A stretch of 64,000 nt of DNA from Nematopogon swammerdamellus (lineage: Eukaryota > Arthropoda > Insecta > Lepidoptera > Adelidae). The notes under the pieces are model-generated. The model saw only the letters and a list, made by a program, of their open reading frames with translations. It did not search any database and was not told the origin of the DNA. The stretch covers positions 23,265,566 through 23,329,565 of the forward strand of contig OX336340.1 of the NCBI GenBank assembly GCA_946902875.1, written 5' to 3'. Made by a program: the position numbers and the translations under genes. Position 1 is the first letter of the stretch; every line of letters starts with the position of its first letter. Shown here in pieces: positions 50,165 through 59,799 of this stretch.

Positions 50165-50395
50165 TATGTATTTACCTTACTAGGTGGTAGGGTTTATCTC
50201 GCCCGGCCTGGTACCACCGCACTGAATGAAACGTCGTCTGTCGAAACGGCTATGTAAATAGTTCGTGCCTTCCGTCCAGTTCAGTGTATAGCCGGCATGA
50301 AATGAAGGGAAGCACTGACATAGTTCACCCGGTGTTATGGGCTGACATCACGGATGTTGTAGGTGACGTAGCCAATTGTGTCAGTTTCCATAAAA
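50165..50395 (+). mobile_element. SINE-A body and tail
   Basis: TTACCTTACTAGGTGGTAGG through GTGTCAGTTTCCATAAAAGA. The ATGGCACC segment before TAGTTCACC is deleted. Confidence 0.87.
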
Positions 50396-50534
50396 GAAAA
50401 AGAACACACAATTACTTTAACAATATTTCATTGACACAAGTGCATGTTCAGCATGGTACTACTGTACATCATGTTTGCATCATCTGTTAAACATGATACG
50501 TCATTGGTTCAGTTTATAGATTTCTTTATTAATA

Positions 50535-52566
50535 ACTAGCTGAGCCCGCGGCTCCGCTCGCGTGAAATTCGTATTCCAAAGAAGAATGTAAGTAACTAAG
50601 GGCGAGGCCGAAGGCCGAGCTGCGTTCAGGTAATCGATAAACCTTCTTAAAGAAAGTAACTAACTAAGGGCGAGGCCGAAGGCCGAGCTGCTTTCAGGTA
50701 AACGATAAACCTTTCTCAAATAAAGGAAGTAAGTAAGGGCGAGGCCGAAGGCCGAGCTGCGTTCAGGAAGACGACAAACCTTCTGGAAGAAAGTAAGGAA
50801 CTAAGTGCGAGGCCGAAGGCCGAGCTGCGTTCAGGTAAACCAAAAACCCTCTTCCGCCTTCGGGCCTCGCCCTTAAAGACTTCCTTTCTTCGATAGAATA
50901 TAATATCGTTTACTCAATCTATTTATTTCATATAAATAAAAAAGTAATATTAATAACTAAAGAATTAAACCTACCTAACAAACATTAAAATAACTATCAA
51001 AACGGGCATTTTCAAATGTTCTTAGAGCACTTGCGGCATTACCCCGCTGGATGGCAAGGCTTACCCTTTGAATGAAGTACAAAAGCCCTTGATGACGGGA
51101 CACCAGTTGCGTCAACCAGCTCAAGCCTCTTTTGGCTTCACTGCTCCACGGACCGAGGGTTTCAACCGCAAACGCAACAAATTCGAAATCTTGAATTATA
51201 TTTCTATATTTGCTGCGTTGGAGGCTCTCCGCCCCAGCCTCGGCCGCGCCAGCCGCTCTTGAAGATGTCCTAACGTGACTTGGAGCCAATGTGAGAACAA
51301 AAGTGGCGTCCCACATCAAAGAACTACCCTTAGTCCATGGCACTAAGGTCTCTAGCATCGGGCCTCTTGCCATCCAGCCGGGAATAACCGCGAGGTTCTA
51401 GGATGCACGGTATATTTGCCGTTAGAAGCTGAGGTTAGAAGCGTGGACTTTATAATAAAATTTAAATTAAATTAACTCAATATTATAACGCGGGAGCGTA
51501 CAGGTTAATATTAATTAACTTTATTCGAGATGGTTTAGCTTCTTCCTGAACGCAGCTCGGCCTTCGGCCTCGCCCTTAGTTACTTGCTTTCTTCGAGATG
51601 GTTTATCATTTGTCAGAACGTAGCTCGGCCTTCGGCCTCGCCTTAGTTGCTTACTTTCTTCAACATGGTTTAGCTTCTTCCTGAACGCAGCTCGGCCTTC
51701 GGCCTCGCCCTTAGTTACTTGCTTTCTTCGAGATGGTTTTTCAATTATCCGAACGTAGCTCGGCCTTCGGCCTCGCCTTAGTTACTTACTTTCTTCAAGA
51801 TGGTTTAGCTTCTTCCTGAACGCAGCTCGGCCTGCGGCCTCGCCCATAGTTACTTACTTTCTTCGAGAAGGTTTATGGTCTTCCAGAATAGAGCTCGGCC
51901 TTCGGCCTCGCCCTTAGTTACTTATTTTCTTCAAGAATGTTTTTCTTCTTCCTGAAATCAGCTCCGCCTTTCGCCTCGCCCTTAGTTACTTTCATCGAGA
52001 AAGAATATCGTTTACGTGAGCGCAGATCCGCCTTCGGGCCCGCCTTTAGTTACTTACTTTCTTTTTTTTAAATACGAATTTCACGCGAGCGAAGCCGCGG
52101 GCAACAGATATATAAATTTTATTGCATCAATGACAGCGACATAACTTCGACTTTCAATTATTATTTTTATTTATCAAACAATTTGTCACCGGCCAGCTCA
52201 CGTCTCGTGATGACAGTTCTCTGTTGTCAACATGACATTTAAAATTGTTTTTACCTTTACTTTGGACTACGTGATTTTAAACGCGCAATAATGTTTATAA
52301 TTGTTATTTTTTTTTTATTTTTGTTAATTTTTTTTACGTATTATGTTAACCCGGCATATAAACTGCCACTATACAAAGTTTCGTCTAATTCCGTTCAGTG
52401 GTTTTTGCGTGATGCGCGTACAGACAAACAAACAAACAAACAAAAATTTTAAAAACTGTTCTAACATGTTCAGTATCTCATTTTAAGCCACCCTGGTTAG
52501 TTTTTTTCCGAATACATTCAATGTACAGACTTTCTTACCTCTACGATTTTATTATATGTATATAGA
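50535..52566. mobile_element. FB foldback-like element, copy 2
   Basis: About 2.03 kb, same architecture as copy 1: CTAGCTGAGCCCGCGGCTCC, left minisatellite arm (50590-50880), endonuclease-like fragment, right arm (51525-52060) and the right-end module with (CAAA)n and TACGATTTTATTATATGTA. The right arm has about twice as many units as copy 1. The shared parts are very similar by eye, so the two are closely related copies. Confidence 0.85.
50975..51445 (-). pseudogene. PD-(D/E)XK-like C-terminal fragment inside FB copy 2
   Basis: Same product as at 18.83-19.30 kb: LVPWTKGSSLMWDATFVLTL, FAVETLGPW and SLAIQRGNAASALRTF. Compared with copy 1, CTAGAGACC replaces CTATCACC upstream of LVPW, adding one base and breaking the frame between the KRPD and LVPW motifs. 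A six-base deletion lies in the RGLSW region. It is not functional as it stands. Confidence 0.65.
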
Positions 52567-52569
52567 TAT

Positions 52570-53080
52570 ATCAAAGAACATTACATTCACTTATAGATAT
52601 ATTATACATAGATATTTGCGGTTACATTATGTCATTGGTTAAACCCACGATTCCAGCTTCTTTTCATAGTCATAGACTAAATTCAGTGCGTGATACTGCT
52701 CCCGGAGGGTTTTACTCGTAGACTGAAAAAAAATTTTATGATCGAAGGTTTTACTCTATAGCGGCGTTTTCCTTCACGGAGTGACATATGCATTATTATC
52801 TGTCACTCCGTTCATAGTTTAATTCTTCGAACATTCAAAATTTAAGCTGACTTGATACCTGGGAACATCCACTAATAGTATGTACTTATAACATACATAT
52901 ATAATAGTATGTACCACCACTAATAGTATGTACTTATAACTTATACATAACTAGTATGTACTTATATGTAGTGTATATTATAGTATATTATAGTTATTTT
53001 CCTTATATTATATTTTACATTCCCACACTCAAGTATTTTGCTACTACCTACTTATATCTCGCAACATACGACTCTCAAAC
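52570..53080. repeat. Unassigned, with a hairpin and TAGTATGTACTTATA repeats
   Basis: ACGGAGTGACA (52776-52786) is the exact complement of TGTCACTCCGT (52801-52811). From 52870 to 52970 TAGTATGTACTTATA-like units recur four times. No gene is supported. Confidence 0.6.
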
Positions 53081-53084
53081 ATCC

Positions 53085-53215
53085 AAAGGTTGACTGGGAG
53101 AAATCCCTGTAAGGGATAAGTCCGCCTTTGCCCCTCATGTAAATTTCTTATTGTGTGTTTATGTTAAATGTTTTTTGGAGCAATAAAGTATTTCTATCTA
53201 TCTATCTATCCACCT
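53085..53215 (+). mobile_element. LINE 3' UTR with (CTAT)n tail
   Basis: GGTTGACTGGGAGAAATCCC, GGGATAAGTCCGCCTTTGCC and GGAGCAATAAAGTATTTC are followed by about four CTAT units. Homologous to 30.56-30.70 kb. Confidence 0.7.
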
Positions 53216-53261
53216 GTCCAGATATAGTTTTATGCTTTAAATATACGCACTAGTTTAACGT

Positions 53262-53520
53262 AGCGTAACCGGAACTGAATTGTATTTAGCCTATCCTATG
53301 CCACGTATAGTTAAATTTGCTTGCACTAAGTTTCATCGAATTCGAATGATCGGTTTATGAGTTATGGAGGAACATACGAACATACAGGAAATATTTAAAA
53401 AAAATCATCAATTTAATTTTAGTTTCATACACAGAGTCTACAAACGCAATATCTCATAAAACAAAGTAACATTCTCCATGACCATCCCTTGCAGATTTAT
53501 TATTAGTAATAGTATTGATG
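53262..53520 (+). mobile_element. Family I, 3' two thirds
   Basis: GCGTAACCGGAACTGAATTG, TTTAGCCTATCCTATGCCAC, ATCTCATAAAACAAAGTAAC and CAGATTTATTATTAGTA. The CCCGCGG start is missing. Confidence 0.78.
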
Positions 53521-53583
53521 ATTGATACTGATTGGTTAATTCTCGAGTGTCGCACTTTGGCACATTTTGGATATAAATTAAAA

Positions 53584-54026
53584 TAGGGTTGCCATTCGTC
53601 CCGGTACACCGGGACTTATTACCGGTTTAAAATCTCAGTTCCGGTCGTCCCGCCTGACCACCAAATGTCCCGGTCGGGAACCAAAACCCAGTTAGTTTTA
53701 TCAATACTAATATTATAAATTCGAAAGTAACTCTGTTGTCTGTCTGTATTAACTCAGTGTGTAGTAACTCTGTTACCTTTTTACGCCTAAACCGCTGAAC
53801 AGATTTCGATAAATTTTTGCACGGAGATGGATTGCATCCTGAGAAAGTTACCTATCATCTAAATTTAATTTAATAATAAAGACTAAATGTAAAAGATGCC
53901 TATCATTTAAAATTTAATTTAATATTCATAGAAGAGGTGCTGAATTTCCCCGTTCAAAGACAACCAACTTTTCTTAGGTTTTGATATAGTGTCCCGGTCA
54001 GTACCTGCACCTTTATGGCAACCCTA
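53584..54026. mobile_element. hAT-like MITE, 443 bp
   Basis: Termini TAGGGTTGCCAT and ATGGCAACCCTA are perfect 12-bp inverted repeats, with CGTCCCGGT further in on the left and GTCCCGGTC on the right. Flanks AATTAAAA and CATTAAAA agree in 7 of 8 positions, consistent with an 8-bp duplication. Many animal hAT elements begin with AGGGTTGCC-like ends. The centre (53700-53850) holds an AATATTATAAATTCGAAAG and (GTCT)n stretch from another repeat. Confidence 0.78.
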
Positions 54027-54029
54027 CAT

Positions 54030-54555
54030 TAAAAGATGAGCGCTCTTATAGATAAGCTAAATACGATTTGGCTATACCACCTTTATTGCGCCAGCACTCA
54101 AAAACACTTGTATCAACATTACTCTGCGAGTGCAATTTGAGAGATTTTTCCAGATTTATATGTTCACTCGCACTCATTTGACGTGTAGGTATACCCGATT
54201 TTCGAATCGCCGCGCCGATTCTGGCGAATTATTTATTTCGAAACAAAAATTCGTATCAATATGCCCCCTCCCCGTTGGCTTATTTAGCCAATTTTCCGGC
54301 GCCGATACCACCCCCCCCCCCCGCCCGCACTGCCCCGCCCCCCCCCCCAAAGGTAACAAAGAGTCCTTCGAATTTTCCTTTATAAATGTCATAGTAGCCT
54401 CCCCGGCGGAGGCTGTCGGATTTTTGCGAAATACCTCACGTCCCCGGGGGCCTCGCTATAAACATGTACGTTTTTATGCATCGAGGAATGCAATACTTAG
54501 AGGGATCGTATATGATTTTTATTCAATTATTTCGTCGTGTCAATGAATTGACCAC
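54030..54555. other. Unassigned; C-rich runs at 54310-54350
   Basis: Frames of 138 codons (+) and 72 codons (-) cross poly-C tracts and lack any recognisable domain. I do not call a gene. Confidence 0.45.
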
Positions 54556-54595
54556 TTTAACCGGATTTCTTGCAGCACAACATCGATTACTCTGT

Positions 54596-55569
54596 TTTTT
54601 TTTAAATGGAAACTGACACGGTTGGCTACATCACCTACAACGTCCGTGATGTCAGCCCATAACACCGGGTGAACTTGGTGCCATGTCAGTGCTTCCCTTC
54701 GGTCGTGCCGGCTACACTGAACTGGACGGAAAACACAAACTATATACGTAGCCGTTTCGACCGACCTTTCATTCAGTGCGGTGGTACCAACCCGGGCGGG
54801 TTAAACCCGACCACCTAGTAATATAAGAAGGGAGTCATATCCCTTAGTCGCCTTTTACGACATACACGGGGAGAGATGCAGTGGGGCTATTCTTTTAAAG
54901 TACCGGCCCCACACGGTACAAGATTGATTAATAAGAAAGAAGCTGCACAAAGAATTTTGAGTAATTAAAACAAAATTGGTTACCCTGAGGACAACCCCTT
55001 TTTTCTACACAAAACTGGGCACAAAATTGTCCCCTGGGTCACCCCCAAAAATTTTGTTAATGTTTTTAATTTTAAATAGTTCTCTACTTTTATTTGAGTA
55101 ATCGGTGTTGTACTGCAAGACCTCTGGAAAATTGCAACACAACAGCGACCACCACGTTTAGCAAAGTATTCGGATATGATAATTATCAAGCAGCAAGTGA
55201 GGCACAAAAACCCACCTGCTGCACGACTCGGTACCAAGGCTGCAAAGCAATAACCACTTTACACTCGATCGTTAAGGCACATTTTCGCACGCAACGATTG
55301 GCTACGTGAAGGAGTAGGCTATTAAAGTCCGAAGGTAGGAACATTTTCTATGGAGTGATTTATCTGTTACGAAGTAACTATTAAGTAATCTGTGACCAAG
55401 GTGAGAGGTGGCACTGTATCTCGTCCTTATCCCTTAGTCGGATTTTACGACATGCACGGGGAGAGACGCAGTGGGGTTATTTTCTTTATAAGTACCGGCC
55501 TCACACAGTTCCTAACTATGGATGAAATTATACAATAAACAATATACAATAAACAATAAACCCGCCACT
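54596..55569. repeat. Tandem duplication, unit 1
   Basis: A 974-bp unit: a chimeric C+A SINE in reverse (54596-54920), an unassigned stretch (54921-55094), family C sequence in reverse (55095-55239 and 55395-55520) with the 155-bp mobile segment inside it, and an ATACAATAAACA-rich end. Corresponding bases in unit 2 are 974 bp downstream. Confidence 0.95.
55240..55394 (+). mobile_element. 155-bp mobile segment in unit 1
   Basis: CTGCAAAGCAATAACCACTT to TATTAAGTAATCTGTG, flanked by ACCAAGG on both sides (55233-55239 and 55395-55401). It interrupts family C, which is continuous once it is removed. No inverted ends are seen. Confidence 0.82.
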
Positions 55570-56544
55570 TTTTTTTTTTATAGAAACTGACACGGTTGGC
55601 TACATCACCTACAACGTCCGTGATGTCAGCCCATAACACCGGGTGAACTTGGTGCCATGTCAGTGCTTCCCTTCGGTCGTGCCGGCTACACTGAACTGGA
55701 CGGAAAACACAAACTATATACGTAGCCGTTTCGACCGACCTTTCATTCAGTGCGGTGGTACCAACCCGGGCGGGTTAAACCCGACCACCTAGTAATATAA
55801 GAAGGGAGTCATATCCCTTAGTCGCCTTTTACGACATACACGGGGAGAGATGCAGTGGGGCTATTCTTTTAAAGTACCGGCCCCACACGGTACAAGATTG
55901 ATTAATAAGAAAGAAGCTGCACAAAGAATTTTGAGTAATTAAAACAAAATTGGTTACCCTGAGGACAACCCCTTTTTTCTACACAAAACTGGGCACAAAA
56001 TTGTCCCCTGGGTCACCCCCAAAAATTTTGTTAATGTTTTTAATTTTAAATAGTTCTCTACTTTTATTTGAGTAATCGGTGTTGTACTGCAAGACCTCTG
56101 GAAAATTGCAACACAACAGCGACCACCACGTTTAGCAAAGTATTCGGATATGATAATTATCAAGCAGCAAGTGAGGCACAAAAACCCACCTGCTGCACGA
56201 CTCGGTACCAAGGCTGCAAAGCAATAACCACTTTACACTCGATCGTTAAGGCACATTTTCGCACGCAACGATTGGCTACGTGAAGGAGTAGGCTATTAAA
56301 GTCCGAAGGTAGGAACATTTTCTATGGAGTGATTTATCTGTTACGAAGTAACTATTAAGTAATCTGTGACCAAGGTGAGAGGTGGCACTGTATCTCGTCC
56401 TTATCCCTTAGTCGGATTTTACGACATGCACGGGGAGAGACGCAGTGGGGTTATTTTCTTTATAAGTACCGGCCTCACACAGTTCCTAACTATGGATGAA
56501 ATTATACAATAAACAATATACAATAAACAATAAACCCGCCACTT
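55570..56544. repeat. Tandem duplication, unit 2
   Basis: Practically identical to unit 1, including the nested 155-bp segment (56214-56368) and its duplication. It begins with TTTTTTATAGAAACTGAC, like the third SINE at 56.55 kb, and not with TTAAATGGAAACTGAC as in unit 1, so its first SINE is a mosaic. Confidence 0.95.
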
Positions 56545-56797
56545 TTTTTTTTTTATAGAAACTGACACGGTTGGCTACATCACCTGCAACGTCCGTGATG
56601 TCAGCCCATAACACCGGGTGAACTAGGTGCCATGTCAGTGCCCCCTTCGGTCGTGCCGGCTACACCGAACTGGACGGAAAACACAAATTATTTACATAGC
56701 CGTTTCGACCGACCTTTCATTCAGTGCGGTGGTACCAACCCGGGCGGGTTAAACCCTACCACCTAGTAATATAAGAAGGGAGTCATATCCCTCATTT
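56545..56797 (-). mobile_element. Chimeric C+A SINE bounding the duplication
   Basis: The same type of SINE as in units 1 and 2, but differing at several bases (CACCTGCAACG, GTGCCCCCTTCGG, TAAACCCTACC). It ends at GAGTCATATCCCT and lacks the family C module. 56798-57075 is unassigned. Confidence 0.88.
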
Positions 56798-57077
56798 CCA
56801 CTTGTATTGTCGATGTACAATTTAATATGCTTCTTCTATGCTCACATTTCTCTCGGCTCTATGCCCCGGGATAAAGAAATAATAAGTGAAAGGGAATATG
56901 GTATGAGACGACGTCGCCCGAATACTTTGTTGCTTCATTTTAAATAATGTATCGAGAAACAACGCACCCATTACTCTAATGAACGATATTTTGTGTGCGA
57001 CGACAGAACTAGAAACGGCAATACTTTTATCACTTTTGTATTCCTATTGATTTCATTCTGTGATAGTTGCTTTAATA

Positions 57078-57180
57078 AAACCGCCCAAGTGCGAGTCGAA
57101 CTCGCGCACCGAGGGTTCCGTATCGCCATGTCATGGTCAGCGCCACTCACGCCATCTATGGCCTGTTTTATGGAATACAT
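57078..57180 (+). mobile_element. Family D, 5' quarter
   Basis: AAAACCGCCCAAGTGCGAG and CGCACCGAGGGTTCCGTATC, ending after ATCTATGGCCTGTTTTATGG. Confidence 0.82.
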
Positions 57181-57278
57181 ATGCACAAATACATACATAC
57201 ATATAATGCGCGGGGCGGATCTCGGCGTGTCGCCGCCGCAGCGGTTCGTCAGTATTCTCCCTCGCACCCGCAGCGTAC

Positions 57279-57327
57279 TTGTATAGTGTATTCGCGTGGC
57301 GGGTCGCCACGCGAATACACTATACAA
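57279..57327. repeat. Perfect hairpin, 23-bp arms
   Basis: TTGTATAGTGTATTCGCG continues to TGGCG, and after the loop GGT its exact complement ends in TATACAA. Located at the edge of a GC-rich stretch. 57328-57880 is unassigned. Confidence 0.95.
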
Positions 57328-57881
57328 TTTTTTACTTAATGTACTGTATGATTAATGATTATTGATTACTGAATAAATAAAATAAAAAAAATATATATAT
57401 ACATACGGCCATTGTTATTATTAATTATTACTAGCAAAATTCTAAGCAGTTTTATATTATTCAAACGCTGAAACTTATTCCGACTTGCTAACTGATACGG
57501 TTAGAGTTACGCCGTCGCTACGCTACTGGCTCCCGTTTCAAGGGTCCCGTTGGACCGCTAAAAGCTAAAATGAAGTATTACAGAGAGGTCCTCGATTTTA
57601 TTACGCACTTAGGAATTGAAAAGTAGCCACCATGAGCGGCGTGAGTGCAGAGTGCAGAGTGTGGGTGGGTACAGTTTGAGCAAAAATCGTCCAATTTTAT
57701 TTATCAACGTTCACATAATATTGTTCTCAGTGATAATATAGGATGTTTCAGGATAAGGCTTCGTAACTTCAAGGTTCGAAAGGGGTCCATATTTGAAAAC
57801 GAAAAGCTCTGAAACTTTTTCCCAGATTCGGCAATTTTATAGTACTTTTGGCGTTGTCCATGGAAGGTTATGCTTATGCCC

Positions 57882-58015
57882 TTAATCACCACGCTGGGCA
57901 GGCGGGCGGGATGGATGAGAAGAGCGGAAGACCGCGTGTGGTGGCGTGCCTTGGAAGAGGCCTATGTCCAGGAGTGGATCCATACAGGCTGATGATGATG
58001 ATCATGATAGTACTT
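57882..58015 (+). pseudogene. RTE-like LINE C-terminus with (TGA)n tail
   Basis: The plus frame reads TTLGRRAGWMRRAEDRVWWR, ALEEAYVQEWIHTG and then TGA at 57990, followed by GATGATGATGATC. Short TGA-type repeats are the usual 3' end of RTE LINEs. The short terminus at 25.95 kb matches it. A different RTE family from the one at 38.8 kb. Confidence 0.72.
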
Positions 58016-58104
58016 TTTGGTGGAAATTATTTTCGTGATTTGGTGCACAGTTAACATCCGCCGTGCATCCGCCTTTATTAAATAAAAAATATTGGTTGTC
58101 TGTA

Positions 58105-58770
58105 AAGTCGGTTTACGGACGATAGTTTTACGTGATGACGTCATAAAGTATATAAAGTGCGAAGTCTGATACAAAATCAGTTCCGGCGGATATTTACCAT
58201 GTAAAATTAATTTAAGTACATGATAAAGATGTGATAATAACTAATAAAAGATATGAGAAAATAACGACTATTAATTTTTGTTTAATTTATATTTAAAAAA
58301 CCTAAAAAGCCAATAATATTAATTATCAATATAAAACTCAAACCTACATAACGCCATCTACATGTTCAACGTTGCAACAACTACCTAACTGCAGTAAATA
58401 CCGCTGAAGTATTTCATTTACTATTGACGCTAGATGTGGACGCTAGATGTCGCTCCATGAAATCTTCACATACTGTTGAGAAAATTTGCTGCGATATTGA
58501 TTCGGTCGATTGGCCCGCGTGGTTAAGACGTCTGGCTGGTCGGTGATGGTGGCAGGGACCGCGGGTCTCGAACCCGCGTTCCCTGCCACCATCACCATCG
58601 CTCGCAAAAGACGGAGAAATATATTTTGTATTTCCTACTATTGTATATGCCACTCTATCGCGCTCTCGCTTGCACACACAGGTTTAGATGGAACGTGACA
58701 CTTCTTCGTGCGTGCAGCCGGTGTTCATCAATTTATAAGACGTGACGTCATCACGTCAATAAAATGACTA
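58105..58770. other. Segment bounded by inverted TGACGTCA-containing blocks
   Basis: ACGTGATGACGTCAT (58132-58146) and GTGACGTCATCACGT (58743-58757) are inverted relatives about 610 bp apart, with AT-rich flanks. This may be another inverted-repeat element, or two unrelated CRE-like sites. Confidence 0.35.
58508..58603. repeat. tRNA-like sequence with a long hairpin
   Basis: The plus strand has GTGGTTAAGACGTCTGG, a consensus A box (TGGTTAAGACG). The following GGTGATGGTGGCAGGGA and CGCGGGT pair with AACCCGCG and TCCCTGCCACCATCACC around a CTCG loop. On the minus strand GGGTTCGAGACCC is a good B box. It looks like a tRNA-derived SINE head rearranged into a hairpin. Confidence 0.65.
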
Positions 58771-59014
58771 ACTTGCAATTATTAACTAGTAGAATTGAAC
58801 TGCATCGTAAATTCTAAACACTTAAAAATTGCAATAAGCACATAAATTAATTCCATTAACGTATTAATTTAACGAAATTGCGTATTTAAAGTATTTATGT
58901 AGCGGGTATTTCTTTGTAGGTTATCAATTATCATATCGTACATATTTCTTTACAGTCTAACTTACACATTGCCACAAACTATTCTTGTTTGCCTGCATGT
59001 ACTTCTTCTTAGTT

Positions 59015-59070
59015 AGAATAGAATGCCTCGCGGCATTAAGCTCGCCTGTTGTGCCTCATTTGTATTAATT
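59015..59070 (+). mobile_element. LINE 3' UTR fragment
   Basis: AGAATGCCTCGCGGCATTAA and GCTCGCCTGTTGTGCC resemble the GCATTAAGTCCGCC-type 3' UTRs at 30.6 and 53.1 kb. 59071-59682 has no supported feature. Confidence 0.45.
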
Positions 59071-59682
59071 GGTGTTAAATTAGGAATACATACATAATTT
59101 TCTAATATTACTCGGAGTGTTTCTTAGATTTTTGTATGAAGAACTTCAAGTAACAGAAGAAGCAAACCTCATATGAAAGAGAATGACGGATTGAAACCGC
59201 TCTCATCTGTTAGTATATTTACGACATAACTTTCGCGACGGAATAATCGGAAGACCCTATACCCTCTTCTTTCATAGTAACGTAACGCGCGGCACCGACC
59301 GCCCCCAGTGTCGACTCCGAACAAACAATACAAAAATCTCAATATGTTATTTAGGCATTTCAAATCTTTTAATAACGTTACGGAAGATCTCGATATTATT
59401 AGATCCGGTGAGCGTCGTACGTACGACGTTGCTCACAGGCAGAAATCGGATTAAAATATTTAATTAAATAATTCGGGACTATTTATAAATTATTTTTATG
59501 ATTCTGTCCAGACAAAATTATTTATTTAAAAAAAAAATTACATTTCGTAGAAATTAGTTAGGTTCAAACAATTAAAATATGCAACATACACAATATAATA
59601 AAACCGTGTAATAATAAGAAATAAACAGAATAAAAACCACCACGAGGAAAAAAACCTAAATACAAAAACATAAGTTAAGAAA

Positions 59683-59796
59683 TACTAATTTTAAATTTTT
59701 ACGGTTTAACAGTAGGTACTGAAGACTTACATAAGTACATTACTTATGTAAGTCTACAGTACCTACTGTTAATCCGTAAACAATTAAAATTAGTAT
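59683..59796. repeat. 114-bp hairpin, 55-bp arms
   Basis: The arms 59683-59737 and 59741-59796 are complementary (AACAGTAGGTACTG against CAGTACCTACTGTT, and ACTTACATAAGTA against TACTTATGTAAGT) around the loop CAT. Likely a small foldback MITE. Confidence 0.93.
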
Positions 59797-59799
59797 AAT

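Noticed and set aside
54130..54546. 138-codon frame as a host gene
   Set aside because: It crosses poly-C and C-rich runs, has an overlapping opposite-strand frame and no recognisable domain.
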